Source: Afipia birgiae 34632
GTDB taxonomy: Bacteria > Pseudomonadota > Alphaproteobacteria > Rhizobiales > Xanthobacteraceae
NCBI RefSeq assembly: GCF_000308295.2
Contig: NZ_HG326654.1
Span: 291,084-355,083 of the forward strand
DNA length: 64,000 nt
Direction of reading: 5' to 3'
Positions 19,087-28,196 of the stretch are shown here, in pieces. The notes under the pieces are model-generated. The model had not been told where the DNA came from and did not search any database. It saw only the letters and a list, made by a program, of their open reading frames with translations. How positions within the stretch are numbered: the stretch's first letter is position 1; each line of letters opens with the position of its first letter. The position numbers were made by a program, and so were the translations under genes.

Positions 19087-19118
19087 GGAGGGATAGAAAG
19101 ATCACGCCTGTAGAAAGA

Positions 19119-19706
19119 TTAAGCCTGCCGCTTGAGCCACTCCGGGAACGGCGACGACTCGTAACCCTTCTCGCGCACGTAACGGAACATGGCGAGGAAT
19201 TCGTTCGGCTCCAGCAGTCCCGGCATCCGGGCGACTTCCCGCGCCTGCCCGCTTAACGCAGCCAGTCCATCGGCCTTCTCGGGAAAAAACTGGATCGTCG
19301 GCGTGAAGCGGATGCCGTAGGTCTCACCGAATGCTTTCTCGCTGCGCTTGCGTCCGTCGAAGTCGGTCACCTCGCGCGCACCGATATGATTGAGATGAAG
19401 GATCTCGAAATTGTCGCGGATATATCCCTCGATCTTCGGGTCCTGCATGTGCACCTCGTGCATCCGCTTGCAGGCGGAGCAACCCTTCAGGCCCCACATG
19501 ATCGCGAAGCGTTTGCCTTTCGCAGTCGCGCCGGCAAGATCCTCGGATACATCAAGGAAACTCTCGAGATACCAGTCCATATGGTAGATCCCGTCGTCGC
19601 CAAGCGTCGTCTTCGCGGAGGCCGGCGCAGCACGCAGGCTCAGGGCGCCGATGCCGAGCGCGGCAATGGCATGCCGGCGGGTCAGAAGTTTTTTGTTGTT
19701 GGGCAA
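19119..19706 (-). CDS. Exported thioredoxin-family protein, SoxW-like
   Basis: 195 residues from TTG 19706, supported by an AGGGAGG site and by the position of the signal peptide; the open frame runs on upstream into ccdA but that part is only overlap. The signal carries a twin arginine (LTRRHAIAALGIGALSL), suggesting Tat export. The redox motif is CSAC in WGLKGCSACKRMHEVHM, and the cis-proline region is GIRFTPTIQFF. SoxW-type thioredoxins receive electrons from a CcdA/SoxV membrane protein, which is the gene immediately upstream (20-base gap). It would reduce periplasmic thiols or persulfides; the target is unknown. Confidence 0.85.
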   Translation of the reverse strand: MPNNKKLLTRRHAIAALGIGALSLRAAPASAKTTLGDDGIYHMDWYLESFLDVSEDLAGATAKGKRFAIMWGLKGCSACKRMHEVHMQDPKIEGYIRDNFEILHLNHIGAREVTDFDGRKRSEKAFGETYGIRFTPTIQFFPEKADGLAALSGQAREVARMPGLLEPNEFLAMFRYVREKGYESSPFPEWLKRQA

Positions 19707-19726
19707 GAGAGCCTCCCTCTGTCGCG

Positions 19727-20470
19727 TCAACCGATCGTTCCAAACACCGGAAATGTTTCCAAAAGCCAACCGGCGATGCGCGGCATGCCGCCAGTCAAAA
19801 ACAGCACACCGGTCAGCACAAGAGCGCCGCCGATCACCTTTTCGATAGTGCCCATGTGGCCGCGCAGCCGCGCCATCAGCCGCATGAACGGCGCGGAAAA
19901 CAGCGACGCCAGCATGAAAGGAATGCCGATCCCGATCGCATAGGCCCCAAGCAACAGCGCGCCGCGCCCCGCCGATCCCTCGACGCCGGCAACCATGAGG
20001 ATCGCGGCCAGCACCGGCCCGACGCAAGGCGTCCAGCCGAACGCGAATGCGAGGCCGACGACATAGGCCCCGAGAAATCCGGCAGGCTTCGACACGGTTT
20101 GAAACCGCGCTTCGCGAAACAGCAGACCAATCCGGAACACACCGAGGAAATGCAGACCGAGGATGATGATAATCACGCCGGCGATGATGCCCAGCGTTTC
20201 GAAATGGGCGGTGATGGTCTTGCCAAGCGCCGAGGCCGAAGCGCCGAGCGCGATAAACACGGTGGCAAAGCCGAGCACGAAGGCGAAGGACAGCGCCACC
20301 ACGCGCCAGTCCGGCCGCCAGCCGCGTGCTTTATCGTCCTTCGTCAGTTCATCAAGGCTGATGCCCGCCAGAAAACAGAGATACGGCGGCACCAGCGGCA
20401 AAACGCAGGGTGAGAGGAACGACAGCAGCCCCGCCCCCAGCGCCCCGATCAAGGAAATGGAAGAAACCAC
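19727..20470 (-). CDS. ccdA: CcdA/SoxV-type thiol electron transporter
   Basis: 247 residues with six predicted membrane helices. The two conserved redox cysteines lie in LSFLSPCVLPLVPPY (helix 1) and FGWTPCVGPVLAAI (helix 4), the hallmark of CcdA/DsbD-beta proteins that carry reducing equivalents from cytoplasmic thioredoxin to periplasmic thioredoxins. The start is GTG at 20470, only 49 bases from the divergent SoxS-like gene. It heads an operon with the SoxW-like gene, so by context it is SoxV-like and not a cytochrome c maturation copy. Confidence 0.93.
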   Translation of the reverse strand: MVSSISLIGALGAGLLSFLSPCVLPLVPPYLCFLAGISLDELTKDDKARGWRPDWRVVALSFAFVLGFATVFIALGASASALGKTITAHFETLGIIAGVIIIILGLHFLGVFRIGLLFREARFQTVSKPAGFLGAYVVGLAFAFGWTPCVGPVLAAILMVAGVEGSAGRGALLLGAYAIGIGIPFMLASLFSAPFMRLMARLRGHMGTIEKVIGGALVLTGVLFLTGGMPRIAGWLLETFPVFGTIG

Positions 20471-20490
20471 GGATTTTCCGGCTCTGGTAG

Positions 20491-20516
20491 ATACATGCGA
20501 ATTCGTGTATATGTAT
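20491..20516. promoter_or_regulatory. Candidate operator between divergent soxV- and soxS-like genes
   Basis: ATACAT (20491-20496) and ATGTAT (20511-20516) are perfect inverted arms around an AT-rich centre that includes CGAATTCG. It fills the 49-base gap between two divergent starts next to an ArsR-family regulator gene, so it is a natural candidate for that repressor. The assignment is by position and symmetry only. Confidence 0.45.
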
Positions 20517-20519
20517 CAC

Positions 20520-20912
20520 ATGTCTGGACAAATGCTCGCAAAAACCGTCGCCGCAGCCGCACTTTCAACAAGTGTGCTGTGGCCGGGGATGGCGCAGGCG
20601 GCCGAACTCGTCATGTTCGAGCAGGCCGGCTGCATCTACTGCCAGCGGTGGGACCGCGAAGTCGGCGCGCTCTATGAGCGGACCGATGAAGCCAAGGCGA
20701 TGCCGCTGCGGCGCGTCGATATCCAGAACCAGAAAGCCAGCGGCATCGTTCTCGCGTCGCCGGTCCGCTACACGCCGACCTTTGTGGTCGTCGACAACGG
20801 CCGCGAAATCGGGCGCATTACCGGTTACAGCAATGACAATGCATTCTGGGGATTGCTCGACGCGCTGGCCGCGAAGCTGCGGCCCTCATCGCGCGAACCC
20901 AACCGAATCTGA
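20520..20912 (+). CDS. Exported thioredoxin-like protein, SoxS-like
   Basis: 130 residues from ATG 20520 (ATG 20511 and 20532 are alternatives; 20511 falls inside the candidate operator). A signal peptide MLAKTVAAAALSTSVLWPGM ends at AQA. The redox motif is CIYC in FEQAGCIYCQRWDREVG and the cis-proline segment is VRYTPTFVVVDNG. This matches SoxS, the periplasmic thioredoxin encoded with soxR in thiosulfate-oxidation clusters, where it keeps the SoxY carrier active. Here it precedes the SoxR-like gene by 34 bases and is divergent from soxV/soxW-like genes. Confidence 0.82.
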   Translation: MSGQMLAKTVAAAALSTSVLWPGMAQAAELVMFEQAGCIYCQRWDREVGALYERTDEAKAMPLRRVDIQNQKASGIVLASPVRYTPTFVVVDNGREIGRITGYSNDNAFWGLLDALAAKLRPSSREPNRI

Positions 20913-20946
20913 CGACATCTCAGTCCACGTTTGAAAAGATGAGCTC

Positions 20947-21324
20947 ATGACATCGATCCTTTCATCCGAACTGGAAACCGAGCTTCGCGACGGCGCTGAG
21001 TATTCGCCCGAACTCGACCAGCTGATGCGCAAGGCGCGCAAGGCCAGCAACTTTCTCAAGGCGTTGTCGCACGAGAACCGGCTGCTGCTGCTGTGCCTGC
21101 TGGCCGAGCGCGAACGGTCCGTCACGGAGCTTGAGAACATTCTCTCGCTGCGCCAGTCCGCCGTGTCGCAACAGCTCGCGCGGCTGCGTTACGACGGCAT
21201 GGTCGATACGCGCCGCGACGGCAAGACGATCTACTACAGCCTCGCCAACGACGACGTGCGCCGGGTGATTTCGGTGGTCTACGATATTTTCTGCGCGCCG
21301 GTGGAGGCTGCGGACAAGAAATAA
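20947..21324 (+). CDS. ArsR-family sulfide/persulfide-type repressor, SoxR/SqrR/BigR-like
   Basis: 125 residues with an ArsR winged helix (LKALSHENRLLLLCLL, then LRQSAVSQQLARLRYDGMVD and the wing RRDGKTIYYSL). The metal-binding ELCVCDL motif of true ArsR proteins is absent. Instead there are two cysteines, C50 in helix 3 and C116 in the last helix (YDIFC), the pair that forms a polysulfide bridge in SqrR, BigR and SoxR sensors. It would repress the surrounding sulfur genes until reactive sulfur is present. It sits between the SoxS-like gene and a YeeE transporter on one strand, probably as one operon. Confidence 0.88.
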   Translation: MTSILSSELETELRDGAEYSPELDQLMRKARKASNFLKALSHENRLLLLCLLAERERSVTELENILSLRQSAVSQQLARLRYDGMVDTRRDGKTIYYSLANDDVRRVISVVYDIFCAPVEAADKK

Positions 21325-21396
21325 TCCTGCCGCAACGGCAGGCGGACGCGACACGGCCCGCAAGGCCAGAGGTCACGCCGGTTTGGGAGAAACGCC

Positions 21397-22506
21397 ATGC
21401 AGAATATGTCTGCCTGGATGCAAGCACTCGGCGGCCTCGCCATCGGCGCGACAGCAGGCTTTGCCGTGCGTCATGCGCGGCTGTGCACGTTCGGCGCCAT
21501 CGAGGATGCGCTGATGGGCGGCGACAGCCGGCGGCTGCGCGTGTTCGGGCTGGCGCTCGGCATCGCCATTATCGGAACACAGGCCCTGATCCTCGGCGAG
21601 GTTCTCGATCCGGCTCTCGTGACCTACACGCCGGCTGCGTTGCCGCTGGTTGCGATCATGATCGGCAGTGTGATGTTTGGCATCGGCATGGCGATGGTCG
21701 GCACCTGCGGCTTCGGTTCGCTGGTGCGGCTCGGCACCGGCGATCTGCGCAGCCTTGTCGTTGTCCTGGTTCTGGGCGGCGCAGCCTATGCGACGCTGCG
21801 CGGAATCTTTTCCGGATTCCGGATCAATTTTCTGGAATCCCTGTCGCTGGCCATGCCTGACGGCACGCGCGCCGATATCGCGTCACTCTCGTCGCAATTT
21901 CTCGGCTTTGACACGCGCGCCGTCCTTGCCGTGGTCCTCGGTGCCGGACTGTGCTGGCTTGCTCTCCGCGATCCACGGCTGCGGCGCGCACCGCGGCTTC
22001 TATCTGCGGGAATCGTTCTTGGCGTTCTGATCGTCGCCGGATGGACCATCACGGTGTCCGTCGTGGACGAGTTCGCAGGCCCGGCGCGTCCGCAAAGCCT
22101 GACCTTCGTCTCCACCGTCGGCAAGGCATTATATGCGGGTTTGCTGAATGTAATGAACTTCGCGGACTTCGGCGTCGCCAGCGTGTTCGGTGTCATCGCC
22201 GGATCGTGGCTTGCCGCGTGGCGCGCAGCGGAATTGCGCTGGGAAGCGTTTGACGACGATCATGAGATGCGGCGGCATCTGTCCGGCGCCGTGCTGATGG
22301 GCGTCGGCGGCATCCTTGCCGGCGGCTGCACCATCGGTCAGGGGCTGACGGCGGGATCGGTGCTGGCGTTGTCCGCGCCGCTCGCCATCGGCGGCATGGT
22401 CGTCGGGGCGCGGCTGGGGATCGCCATTCTGGTCGACGGTTCGCCGCGCGACATTATTCAGCGCCGCTGGGCCAGCCTGCTCGGCAAAGGCGATCCCGCG
22501 GAATAG
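21397..22506 (+). CDS. YeeE/YedE-family (DUF395) sulfur transport membrane protein, copy 1
   Basis: 369 residues, about ten membrane helices. Each half carries the family cysteine motif: MVGTCGFGSLVRLGTGDLRS near residue 105 and GGILAGGCTIGQGLTAGSVL near residue 305. YeeE of Escherichia and related bacteria imports thiosulfate, passing it along cysteines lining the pore. It follows the SqrR-like gene by 72 bases with a GGGAGAA-type site before ATG. Whether it carries thiosulfate or another sulfur species is not shown by sequence. Confidence 0.9.
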   Translation: MQNMSAWMQALGGLAIGATAGFAVRHARLCTFGAIEDALMGGDSRRLRVFGLALGIAIIGTQALILGEVLDPALVTYTPAALPLVAIMIGSVMFGIGMAMVGTCGFGSLVRLGTGDLRSLVVVLVLGGAAYATLRGIFSGFRINFLESLSLAMPDGTRADIASLSSQFLGFDTRAVLAVVLGAGLCWLALRDPRLRRAPRLLSAGIVLGVLIVAGWTITVSVVDEFAGPARPQSLTFVSTVGKALYAGLLNVMNFADFGVASVFGVIAGSWLAAWRAAELRWEAFDDDHEMRRHLSGAVLMGVGGILAGGCTIGQGLTAGSVLALSAPLAIGGMVVGARLGIAILVDGSPRDIIQRRWASLLGKGDPAE

Positions 22507-22512
22507 CGACGT

Positions 22513-22983
22513 TCAGGGACGAACGATGGTATAGCCGCCCTCGCTCAGGGTCAGCAGGTGCCCGACGCCGACCTGCACCTCAATGGCGTGCGGATTGATC
22601 TTCGGCCGTTGCCCGGTCTCGTGTTCGATGGTGTCGAGCGTGTTCCCGCAAACATCGAAGCGAACACCCTGCGTGATGAGACTGTCGACCAGTTGCCGAT
22701 TCTCACTCGTGTCGCGCAAGAGATCGATGCCGGGTCCGAAGGCCACCACTTCAATGGCGATCTTGTCCTGTCCGTAGGCCTTCTGAAGATTGCTCGCAAC
22801 GCTCAGGACCAGCCGCTGCTTTTTCGGATCGGAGTCGGACAGTTGCAGCGCAATGAAATGCTCCGCGAACGGCTTGTCCTCGGGAGGCTTGCGTCCCGCC
22901 TTTGGCTGTGCGGCAGCCGGACGCGAAACGGCCGAGGCCAGCGCAGCAAGGGCGGCTGAGTAAAACAATTCACGGCGATTCAT
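22513..22983 (-). CDS. Exported DsrE-family protein
   Basis: 156 residues. The N-terminus MNRRELFYSAALAALASAVS is a signal peptide with paired arginines. The mature domain has the DsrE/DsrF fold pattern: KIAIEVVAFGPGIDLLRD followed by QGVRFDVCGNTL, whose cysteine matches the sulfur-carrying residue of the family. DsrE proteins bind sulfane sulfur and hand it on. An exported one between two YeeE transporters could deliver or receive sulfur at the outer face of the membrane. It is convergent with YeeE copy 1 and about 100 bases upstream of YeeE copy 2 in gene order. Confidence 0.82.
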   Translation of the reverse strand: MNRRELFYSAALAALASAVSRPAAAQPKAGRKPPEDKPFAEHFIALQLSDSDPKKQRLVLSVASNLQKAYGQDKIAIEVVAFGPGIDLLRDTSENRQLVDSLITQGVRFDVCGNTLDTIEHETGQRPKINPHAIEVQVGVGHLLTLSEGGYTIVRP

Positions 22984-23084
22984 AATGGCTTGCCTCTTCC
23001 GGCCGACAACGCGGTCGGAGAATGCAGGAGCGCCTTCGGAACGACAAGTGTTGGCGGCAAACGTTCTGGTGAACGCCGGTTGGA

Positions 23085-24134
23085 TTAACGCGTTGCGAGT
23101 GCCGGGATCACAACTGGTCCGCGAATGCCGAGCGCCGCGCCCGAAATGATCCCGGCGACCGCGATGAACGACGGCATACCCAGTGTGGACAGGCCGGTCA
23201 GTCCCTGCCCGATCGAGCAGCCGTAAGCCATCGCACCGCCGATGCCCATCAATGCTGCGCCGGAGATCGAGCGCACCATATGGTTCGGTGAGGTATAGCC
23301 CTCAAGCTTGAAGCGCCCGGTTACAATCGCCGTCACAAGGCTGCCGCTAAGCACGCCCGCAACAAGCGCGATGCCGAAGCTCAGCGTCAGGCCGGTAGAG
23401 AGCATCGTATACTGTAGCGAATCGGCAATCGGTGAGACGAAGCTGAGCGATGTCACCGGGATCGGGTTGAACTCATCGGCGCCGAGCCAGCCGGTGGTGA
23501 GCCAACCGGCAGTGACCAGGAGGCCAACGGCGAGGCCGGCCGCGATCTGGCCGTAAGCGCGGCGGAACTGGCCGTCGGAGAATGCGAAGAACAGCAGCGC
23601 GCCGCTCGCGATCAGCGTCACGGCGATGCGGGCCACGAACTCGTCAATGCCCATGGTGGCAAGCAGCGCCGGCGCGGACACGGCGGCCGACGTGGTCTGC
23701 GTGGCTTGAAGGACCGCGAGACGCGCCGGCGCGACCAACCCCTTCAGCGTCATCTGCGCGGCGATGCCGATGATGGCGATCACGACCAGCGAACGGAGGT
23801 TGCCCTTGCCCAGCAGGACCAGCGCGCGCGAGGCGCAGCCATTGGAAAGAACCATGCCGAAGCCGAACAGCAAACCGCCTGCGAAAATCAGCGGCGCGGA
23901 GAATGACGGCTGCAGATAAATCGACTTGGCGATATCGACGAAGCCCACGCCCGCGATAAACTGCGTTCCGAGGATTGCAACGGCCAGCGCGACTGCGTAG
24001 CTGCGAACCTTGCGGCCGTCATTGGCGGTCCACCAGTCCCGCAGGCTGCTCATCAGGCAGAAGCCGCTGAGCAGGCCGACAACGCCGAAGGCGAGACCAA
24101 TCGCGAAACCAGCGGAGACCGGGATACCGGGCAT
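23085..24134 (-). CDS. YeeE/YedE-family sulfur transport membrane protein, copy 2
   Basis: 349 residues, about ten helices, same family as the protein at 21397-22506 but clearly divergent. The cysteine motifs are MVLSNGCASRALVLLGKGNL near residue 100 and GGAMAYGCSIGQGLTGLSTL near residue 310. It lies on the minus strand upstream of the dsrE-like gene with a 101-base gap and divergent from tal-pgi, so its promoter is in the 24135-24427 gap. Two paralogues in one locus suggest different substrates or opposite faces of one sulfur relay; this is inference. Confidence 0.9.
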   Translation of the reverse strand: MPGIPVSAGFAIGLAFGVVGLLSGFCLMSSLRDWWTANDGRKVRSYAVALAVAILGTQFIAGVGFVDIAKSIYLQPSFSAPLIFAGGLLFGFGMVLSNGCASRALVLLGKGNLRSLVVIAIIGIAAQMTLKGLVAPARLAVLQATQTTSAAVSAPALLATMGIDEFVARIAVTLIASGALLFFAFSDGQFRRAYGQIAAGLAVGLLVTAGWLTTGWLGADEFNPIPVTSLSFVSPIADSLQYTMLSTGLTLSFGIALVAGVLSGSLVTAIVTGRFKLEGYTSPNHMVRSISGAALMGIGGAMAYGCSIGQGLTGLSTLGMPSFIAVAGIISGAALGIRGPVVIPALATR

Positions 24135-24427
24135 GACGGAGTTTTCCTTGCCTACAATCGATGACGTCTGGAGAACAAATATCTATTCGCCCGCCTGCTG
24201 GGGGTCCATATCGTTGAAAAACTAAGGATATTCTTGCCCGCGCGGCGAAAAATGGAGAGAGTCCTGCTACTATGAGAGGCGCCAGGCGGAAATCCTTCTC
24301 CCATGCTTCAGCAAAAAACCGCGCTTCCGGCAGCACTCTCTATAATCCTGCCCCATAGGCGGTCTATTCTGGCCGCATGAAATCAAACGCCCCCCTTTCC
24401 GCCCCCGCTAAATCCCCCAGAGACGGT

Positions 24428-27262
24428 ATGAACCCAGTTAAAGCTCTTACGACCCACGGCCAGGCCATCTGGCTCGATTTCCTCGCACGCGGTTTCATCG
24501 CGAATGGCGAACTCAAGGCGCTGGTCGACAGCGACGGGGTACGCGGCGTGACGTCCAATCCTTCGATTTTCGAGAAGGCGATCGGCGGAAGTGACGAGTA
24601 CGACGGAGCTGTCTCTGCGCTCCTGAAGGAGCGCGACCGGCCGGTGGCCGATCTCTATGAAGCCCTCGCCGTGGAAGACATTCAACGCGCGGCCGATGCG
24701 CTGCACTCCGTCTATGACGACCTTCAAGGCGCGGACGGCTATGTCAGCCTCGAAGTCTCACCATATCTTGCACGCGACACCGAAGGCACGATCGCCGAAG
24801 CACGGCGGCTCTGGACAAGCGTCGCCCGCGACAACCTGATGGTGAAGGTGCCCGGGACGCGCGAGGGCGTACCGGCGATCCGGGCTCTGATCTCGCAGGG
24901 CATCAGCATCAACGTCACGCTGCTGTTCTCGCAAAAGATGTATGCCGAAGTCCTCGAAGCCTACATCTCCGGCCTCGAAGCATTCGTCGCGGCCGGAGGC
25001 GATCCTAAGCGCATCGCCAGCGTCGCCAGTTTCTTCGTCAGCCGCATCGATACGTCGGTCGATAGTCAGCTCGACGGCAAGATCGCCGCAGCCAGCGGCG
25101 ATGAAAACGCGCGGCTTGGAGCGCTCAAGGGCAAAGTCGCCATCGCCAATGCCAAGCTTGCCTATCAGCATTACAAGAAAATCATTACCAGCGACCGCTG
25201 GAAGAAGCTCGCGGCAAAGGGCGCGCAGGTCCAGCGACTGCTGTGGGCTTCGACCGGCACCAAGAACAAGGCCTACAGCGACGTATTATATGTCGAAGAA
25301 CTGATCGGCCAGGACACGGTGAACACCGTCCCCCCAGCGACGCTTGATGCCTTCCGCGACCACGGCAAGCCGCGCGACAGCCTCGAAGAAAATATTGCGG
25401 ACGCCGAGAATGTGCTCTCCGGCCTCGCGAAAAGCGGCATCTCGCTCGACGCAATCACCGAAGCGCTGGTCGACGACGGCGTAAAGCTATTTGCAGAAGC
25501 CTTTGACAAGCTGCTTGGCGCTGTCGCGCAGAAGCGCGCCGCTATTCTCGGTTCGAGCATCGACGCGCAGACCATCAAACTGCCGGCGGAGATCGAGAAG
25601 GATGCCAGGGCCCTCTCGGAACAGTGGCGCGCCAACGGCACCATCCGCGCGCTATGGGCACGGGATGCATCGGTCTGGACCGGCACCGATGAAAGCAAAT
25701 GGCTGGGCTGGCTCGATGTCGTGGCGCGCGGGCAAGGCGAAATCGAGCGCTATGTTGCGTTCTCAGGTTGGGTAAAGAGCAAGAACTTCACCGATGTCGT
25801 CGTGCTCGGCATGGGCGGTTCGAGTCTCGGACCGGAAGTCCTTGCTGAAACCTATGGCCAAATCGACGGCTTTCCGAAGCTGCGCATTCTGGACTCGACC
25901 GATCCCGCACAAATCCGGCGGACCGAAGCCGCAATCAATCTCGACAGAACGCTGTTCATTGTGTCGAGCAAATCGGGCGGCACCACCGAGCCCAACGCGC
26001 TGATGGAATATTTCTTCGTTCGCGCCGGCGCAAAGGCCGCCGAACGCTTCGTCGCGGTGACCGATCCCGGTTCGTCGCTTGAGAAGACCGCGTCCGCGCG
26101 CGGCTTCGCGCAGATTTTTCACGGCGAGCCGACCATCGGGGGCCGCTACTCGGTGCTGTCGCCGTTCGGCCTTGTGCCGGCTGCGGCGGCCGGAATCGAT
26201 GTGGCAGAATTCCTAGGTCTTGCCGCTGCGATGGTACGCTCCTGCGGTCCCGATGTGCCGCCTGCGGAAAATCCGGGCGTTCAGCTCGGGCTCGCACTCG
26301 CCGCTGCCGCCAGGCATGGCCGCGACAAGCTCACCCTGACCGGGTCGAAGCGCATCGCCGATTTCGGCGCCTGGGCCGAGCAACTGATCGCCGAGTCCAC
26401 TGGCAAGAACGGCAAGGCGCTGATCCCGCTCGAAGGCGAACCTCTCGGCAAGCCAGAGATCTACGGCAAGGACCGCGTATTTATCGATCTGCGATTGAAA
26501 GACGACAGCGACAACGTGCGTGAGATCGCGCTGGCTGTGCTGGAAGCCGCGGGACATCCTGTCATTCGCATTGTCGTGGCCAGCCCCCCACACATCGGAC
26601 AGGAATTCTTCCGGTTCGAGATCGCGACCGCCGTTGCAGGCGCGGTGATGGGTGTCAATCCGTTCGATCAGCCGGATGTCGAAGCCGCGAAGGTCAAGAC
26701 GCGGGAGCTGACGTCCGCGTTCGAGATATCAGGGAAATTGCCTGCCGAGACTGCTGTCGCAACCGACGGCACGATTGCGGTTTACACCAATGCGGCGAAC
26801 GCCGACGCACTGCGCAAAGCAGGTGCTGGTAGCGATCTGGCTTCATGGCTCAAGGCGCATCTCGCCCGCATCAAGACGGGCGACTACGTTGCAGCCCTCG
26901 CCTATCTCGACCGCAGCGACGCCAACATCGCCGCGATACACGCCATTCGCATAACGATCCGCGATAGCAGGCACGTTGCTACCTGCGTCGGATTCGGCCC
27001 GCGCTTCCTCCATTCCACCGGACAGGCCTATAAAGGCGGGCCGAACAACGGTGTGTTTCTGCAAATCACGGCGGACAACGCCGCCGATCTGGACGTCCCC
27101 GGCCAGAAGACCAGCTTCGGCGTCATCGAAGCGGCACAGGCGCGTGGCGACTTCGATGTGCTGGCGGAACGCGGCCGCCGCGCGCTGCGGCTTCACATCA
27201 CCGGCGACGTGGCGAAGGGCCTCGCGGCCATTGATGCGGCCGTTCGAAGCGCCTTGAAATAG
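24428..27262 (+). CDS. tal-pgi: Bifunctional transaldolase / glucose-6-phosphate isomerase
   Basis: 944 residues from ATG 24428 (MNPVKALTTHGQAIWLDFL), preferred to the in-frame ATG 24377 because the family begins here. Residues 1 to about 365 are transaldolase: GVTSNPSIFEKAI near 40 and VKVPGTREGV with the Schiff-base lysine near 140. Residues from about 375 are phosphoglucose isomerase: GMGGSSLGPEVL near 460, SSKSGGTTEPNAL near 515 and GPRFLHSTGQAYKGGPN near 860. The fusion links the pentose phosphate and upper glycolytic steps in one cytoplasmic protein and is known in several Hyphomicrobiales. Confidence 0.95.
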   Translation: MNPVKALTTHGQAIWLDFLARGFIANGELKALVDSDGVRGVTSNPSIFEKAIGGSDEYDGAVSALLKERDRPVADLYEALAVEDIQRAADALHSVYDDLQGADGYVSLEVSPYLARDTEGTIAEARRLWTSVARDNLMVKVPGTREGVPAIRALISQGISINVTLLFSQKMYAEVLEAYISGLEAFVAAGGDPKRIASVASFFVSRIDTSVDSQLDGKIAAASGDENARLGALKGKVAIANAKLAYQHYKKIITSDRWKKLAAKGAQVQRLLWASTGTKNKAYSDVLYVEELIGQDTVNTVPPATLDAFRDHGKPRDSLEENIADAENVLSGLAKSGISLDAITEALVDDGVKLFAEAFDKLLGAVAQKRAAILGSSIDAQTIKLPAEIEKDARALSEQWRANGTIRALWARDASVWTGTDESKWLGWLDVVARGQGEIERYVAFSGWVKSKNFTDVVVLGMGGSSLGPEVLAETYGQIDGFPKLRILDSTDPAQIRRTEAAINLDRTLFIVSSKSGGTTEPNALMEYFFVRAGAKAAERFVAVTDPGSSLEKTASARGFAQIFHGEPTIGGRYSVLSPFGLVPAAAAGIDVAEFLGLAAAMVRSCGPDVPPAENPGVQLGLALAAAARHGRDKLTLTGSKRIADFGAWAEQLIAESTGKNGKALIPLEGEPLGKPEIYGKDRVFIDLRLKDDSDNVREIALAVLEAAGHPVIRIVVASPPHIGQEFFRFEIATAVAGAVMGVNPFDQPDVEAAKVKTRELTSAFEISGKLPAETAVATDGTIAVYTNAANADALRKAGAGSDLASWLKAHLARIKTGDYVAALAYLDRSDANIAAIHAIRITIRDSRHVATCVGFGPRFLHSTGQAYKGGPNNGVFLQITADNAADLDVPGQKTSFGVIEAAQARGDFDVLAERGRRALRLHITGDVAKGLAAIDAAVRSALK

Positions 27263-27277
27263 GCATTGGGCTGCGCG

Positions 27278-28168
27278 TCAGCGATCCTGAACCGCAGACG
27301 CGATGAACCGATAGATGTCGGTGTGATCGGCGCTCGTTTCGAGCGCAGCCCTGGCGTTCTCCCAAAGCGTTGCAATGGTCTCCGCGTTCGACGGATCGAG
27401 TCCGACGAGTTTCGACAGGTCGGCGGCGATGCGCAGATCCTTGGCCATCAGGGCCAGGGAGAATCCTGACGCGAACGTCTCCGAGATCACGAACTGCTTC
27501 ATCTTGACGTCGGTCGAGTTGTTCTTGCCAGTCGACGCGTTAAGTACTTCGATGACGGTGTCCGGTTGCAGACCGAAGCGGCGGCCAACCAGCAACGCCT
27601 CGCAGGCCGCGACAAGTCCGGCCGCAGAGACATAATTGTTCAGCGCCTTCATCGCATGACCGGAGCCAAGCGGTCCTGTGGCAAATACCGATTTGGCCAT
27701 GGCCTGCAGCACCGGCTTCGCACGCTCCACCAGCGCGGCGTCGCCTCCGGCCATGATCGATAGCGTGCCGTCGATGGCGCGCTTGACGCCGCCGGATACC
27801 GGCGCATCGATCACCGCGATCCCCCGCGCCGCGAGATCGTTGCCGAGCGACTGCGTATCGACCGGCACCGATGAACTCATGTCGATGATCAGCGCGTCCT
27901 TCGCAAGAACATCGGCGACGCCCTGACCGCCGAGCACAACTTCGCGCACGATCCGGCTGTCCGGCAGCATGGTGATCAGGATCGATGCATCTTTTGCGGC
28001 TTCGCGTGCGCTCGCGAAAACCTCACCGCCCGCTGCCGCAAGCGCGTCGCGCGCGGGAGCCGATGGATCCGCACCGCGAACCTTGAAACCGGCGGCGATG
28101 CAACGCTTCGCCATGGGCAGTCCCATTTGACCGAGGCCCACGAAGACAACAGTGTCGGATGTGGTCAT
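27278..28168 (-). CDS. NAD(P)-dependent beta-hydroxyacid dehydrogenase (HIBADH family)
   Basis: 296 residues. The dinucleotide-binding motif VGLGQMGLPMAKRCIAAGF is at residues 10-28, the substrate motif DAPVSGGVKRAIDGTLSIM near 120, and the catalytic lysine in GHAMKALNNYVSA near 170. The family reduces or oxidises beta-hydroxyacids such as 3-hydroxyisobutyrate, tartronate semialdehyde, or 2-(hydroxymethyl)glutarate. The gene is convergent with tal-pgi and lies downstream of the aldehyde dehydrogenase gene but is separated from it by a strong terminator. The exact substrate is unknown. Confidence 0.9.
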   Translation of the reverse strand: MTTSDTVVFVGLGQMGLPMAKRCIAAGFKVRGADPSAPARDALAAAGGEVFASAREAAKDASILITMLPDSRIVREVVLGGQGVADVLAKDALIIDMSSSVPVDTQSLGNDLAARGIAVIDAPVSGGVKRAIDGTLSIMAGGDAALVERAKPVLQAMAKSVFATGPLGSGHAMKALNNYVSAAGLVAACEALLVGRRFGLQPDTVIEVLNASTGKNNSTDVKMKQFVISETFASGFSLALMAKDLRIAADLSKLVGLDPSNAETIATLWENARAALETSADHTDIYRFIASAVQDR

Positions 28169-28196
28169 GGTGCTTACCGATCCATACTGGCCTTAG

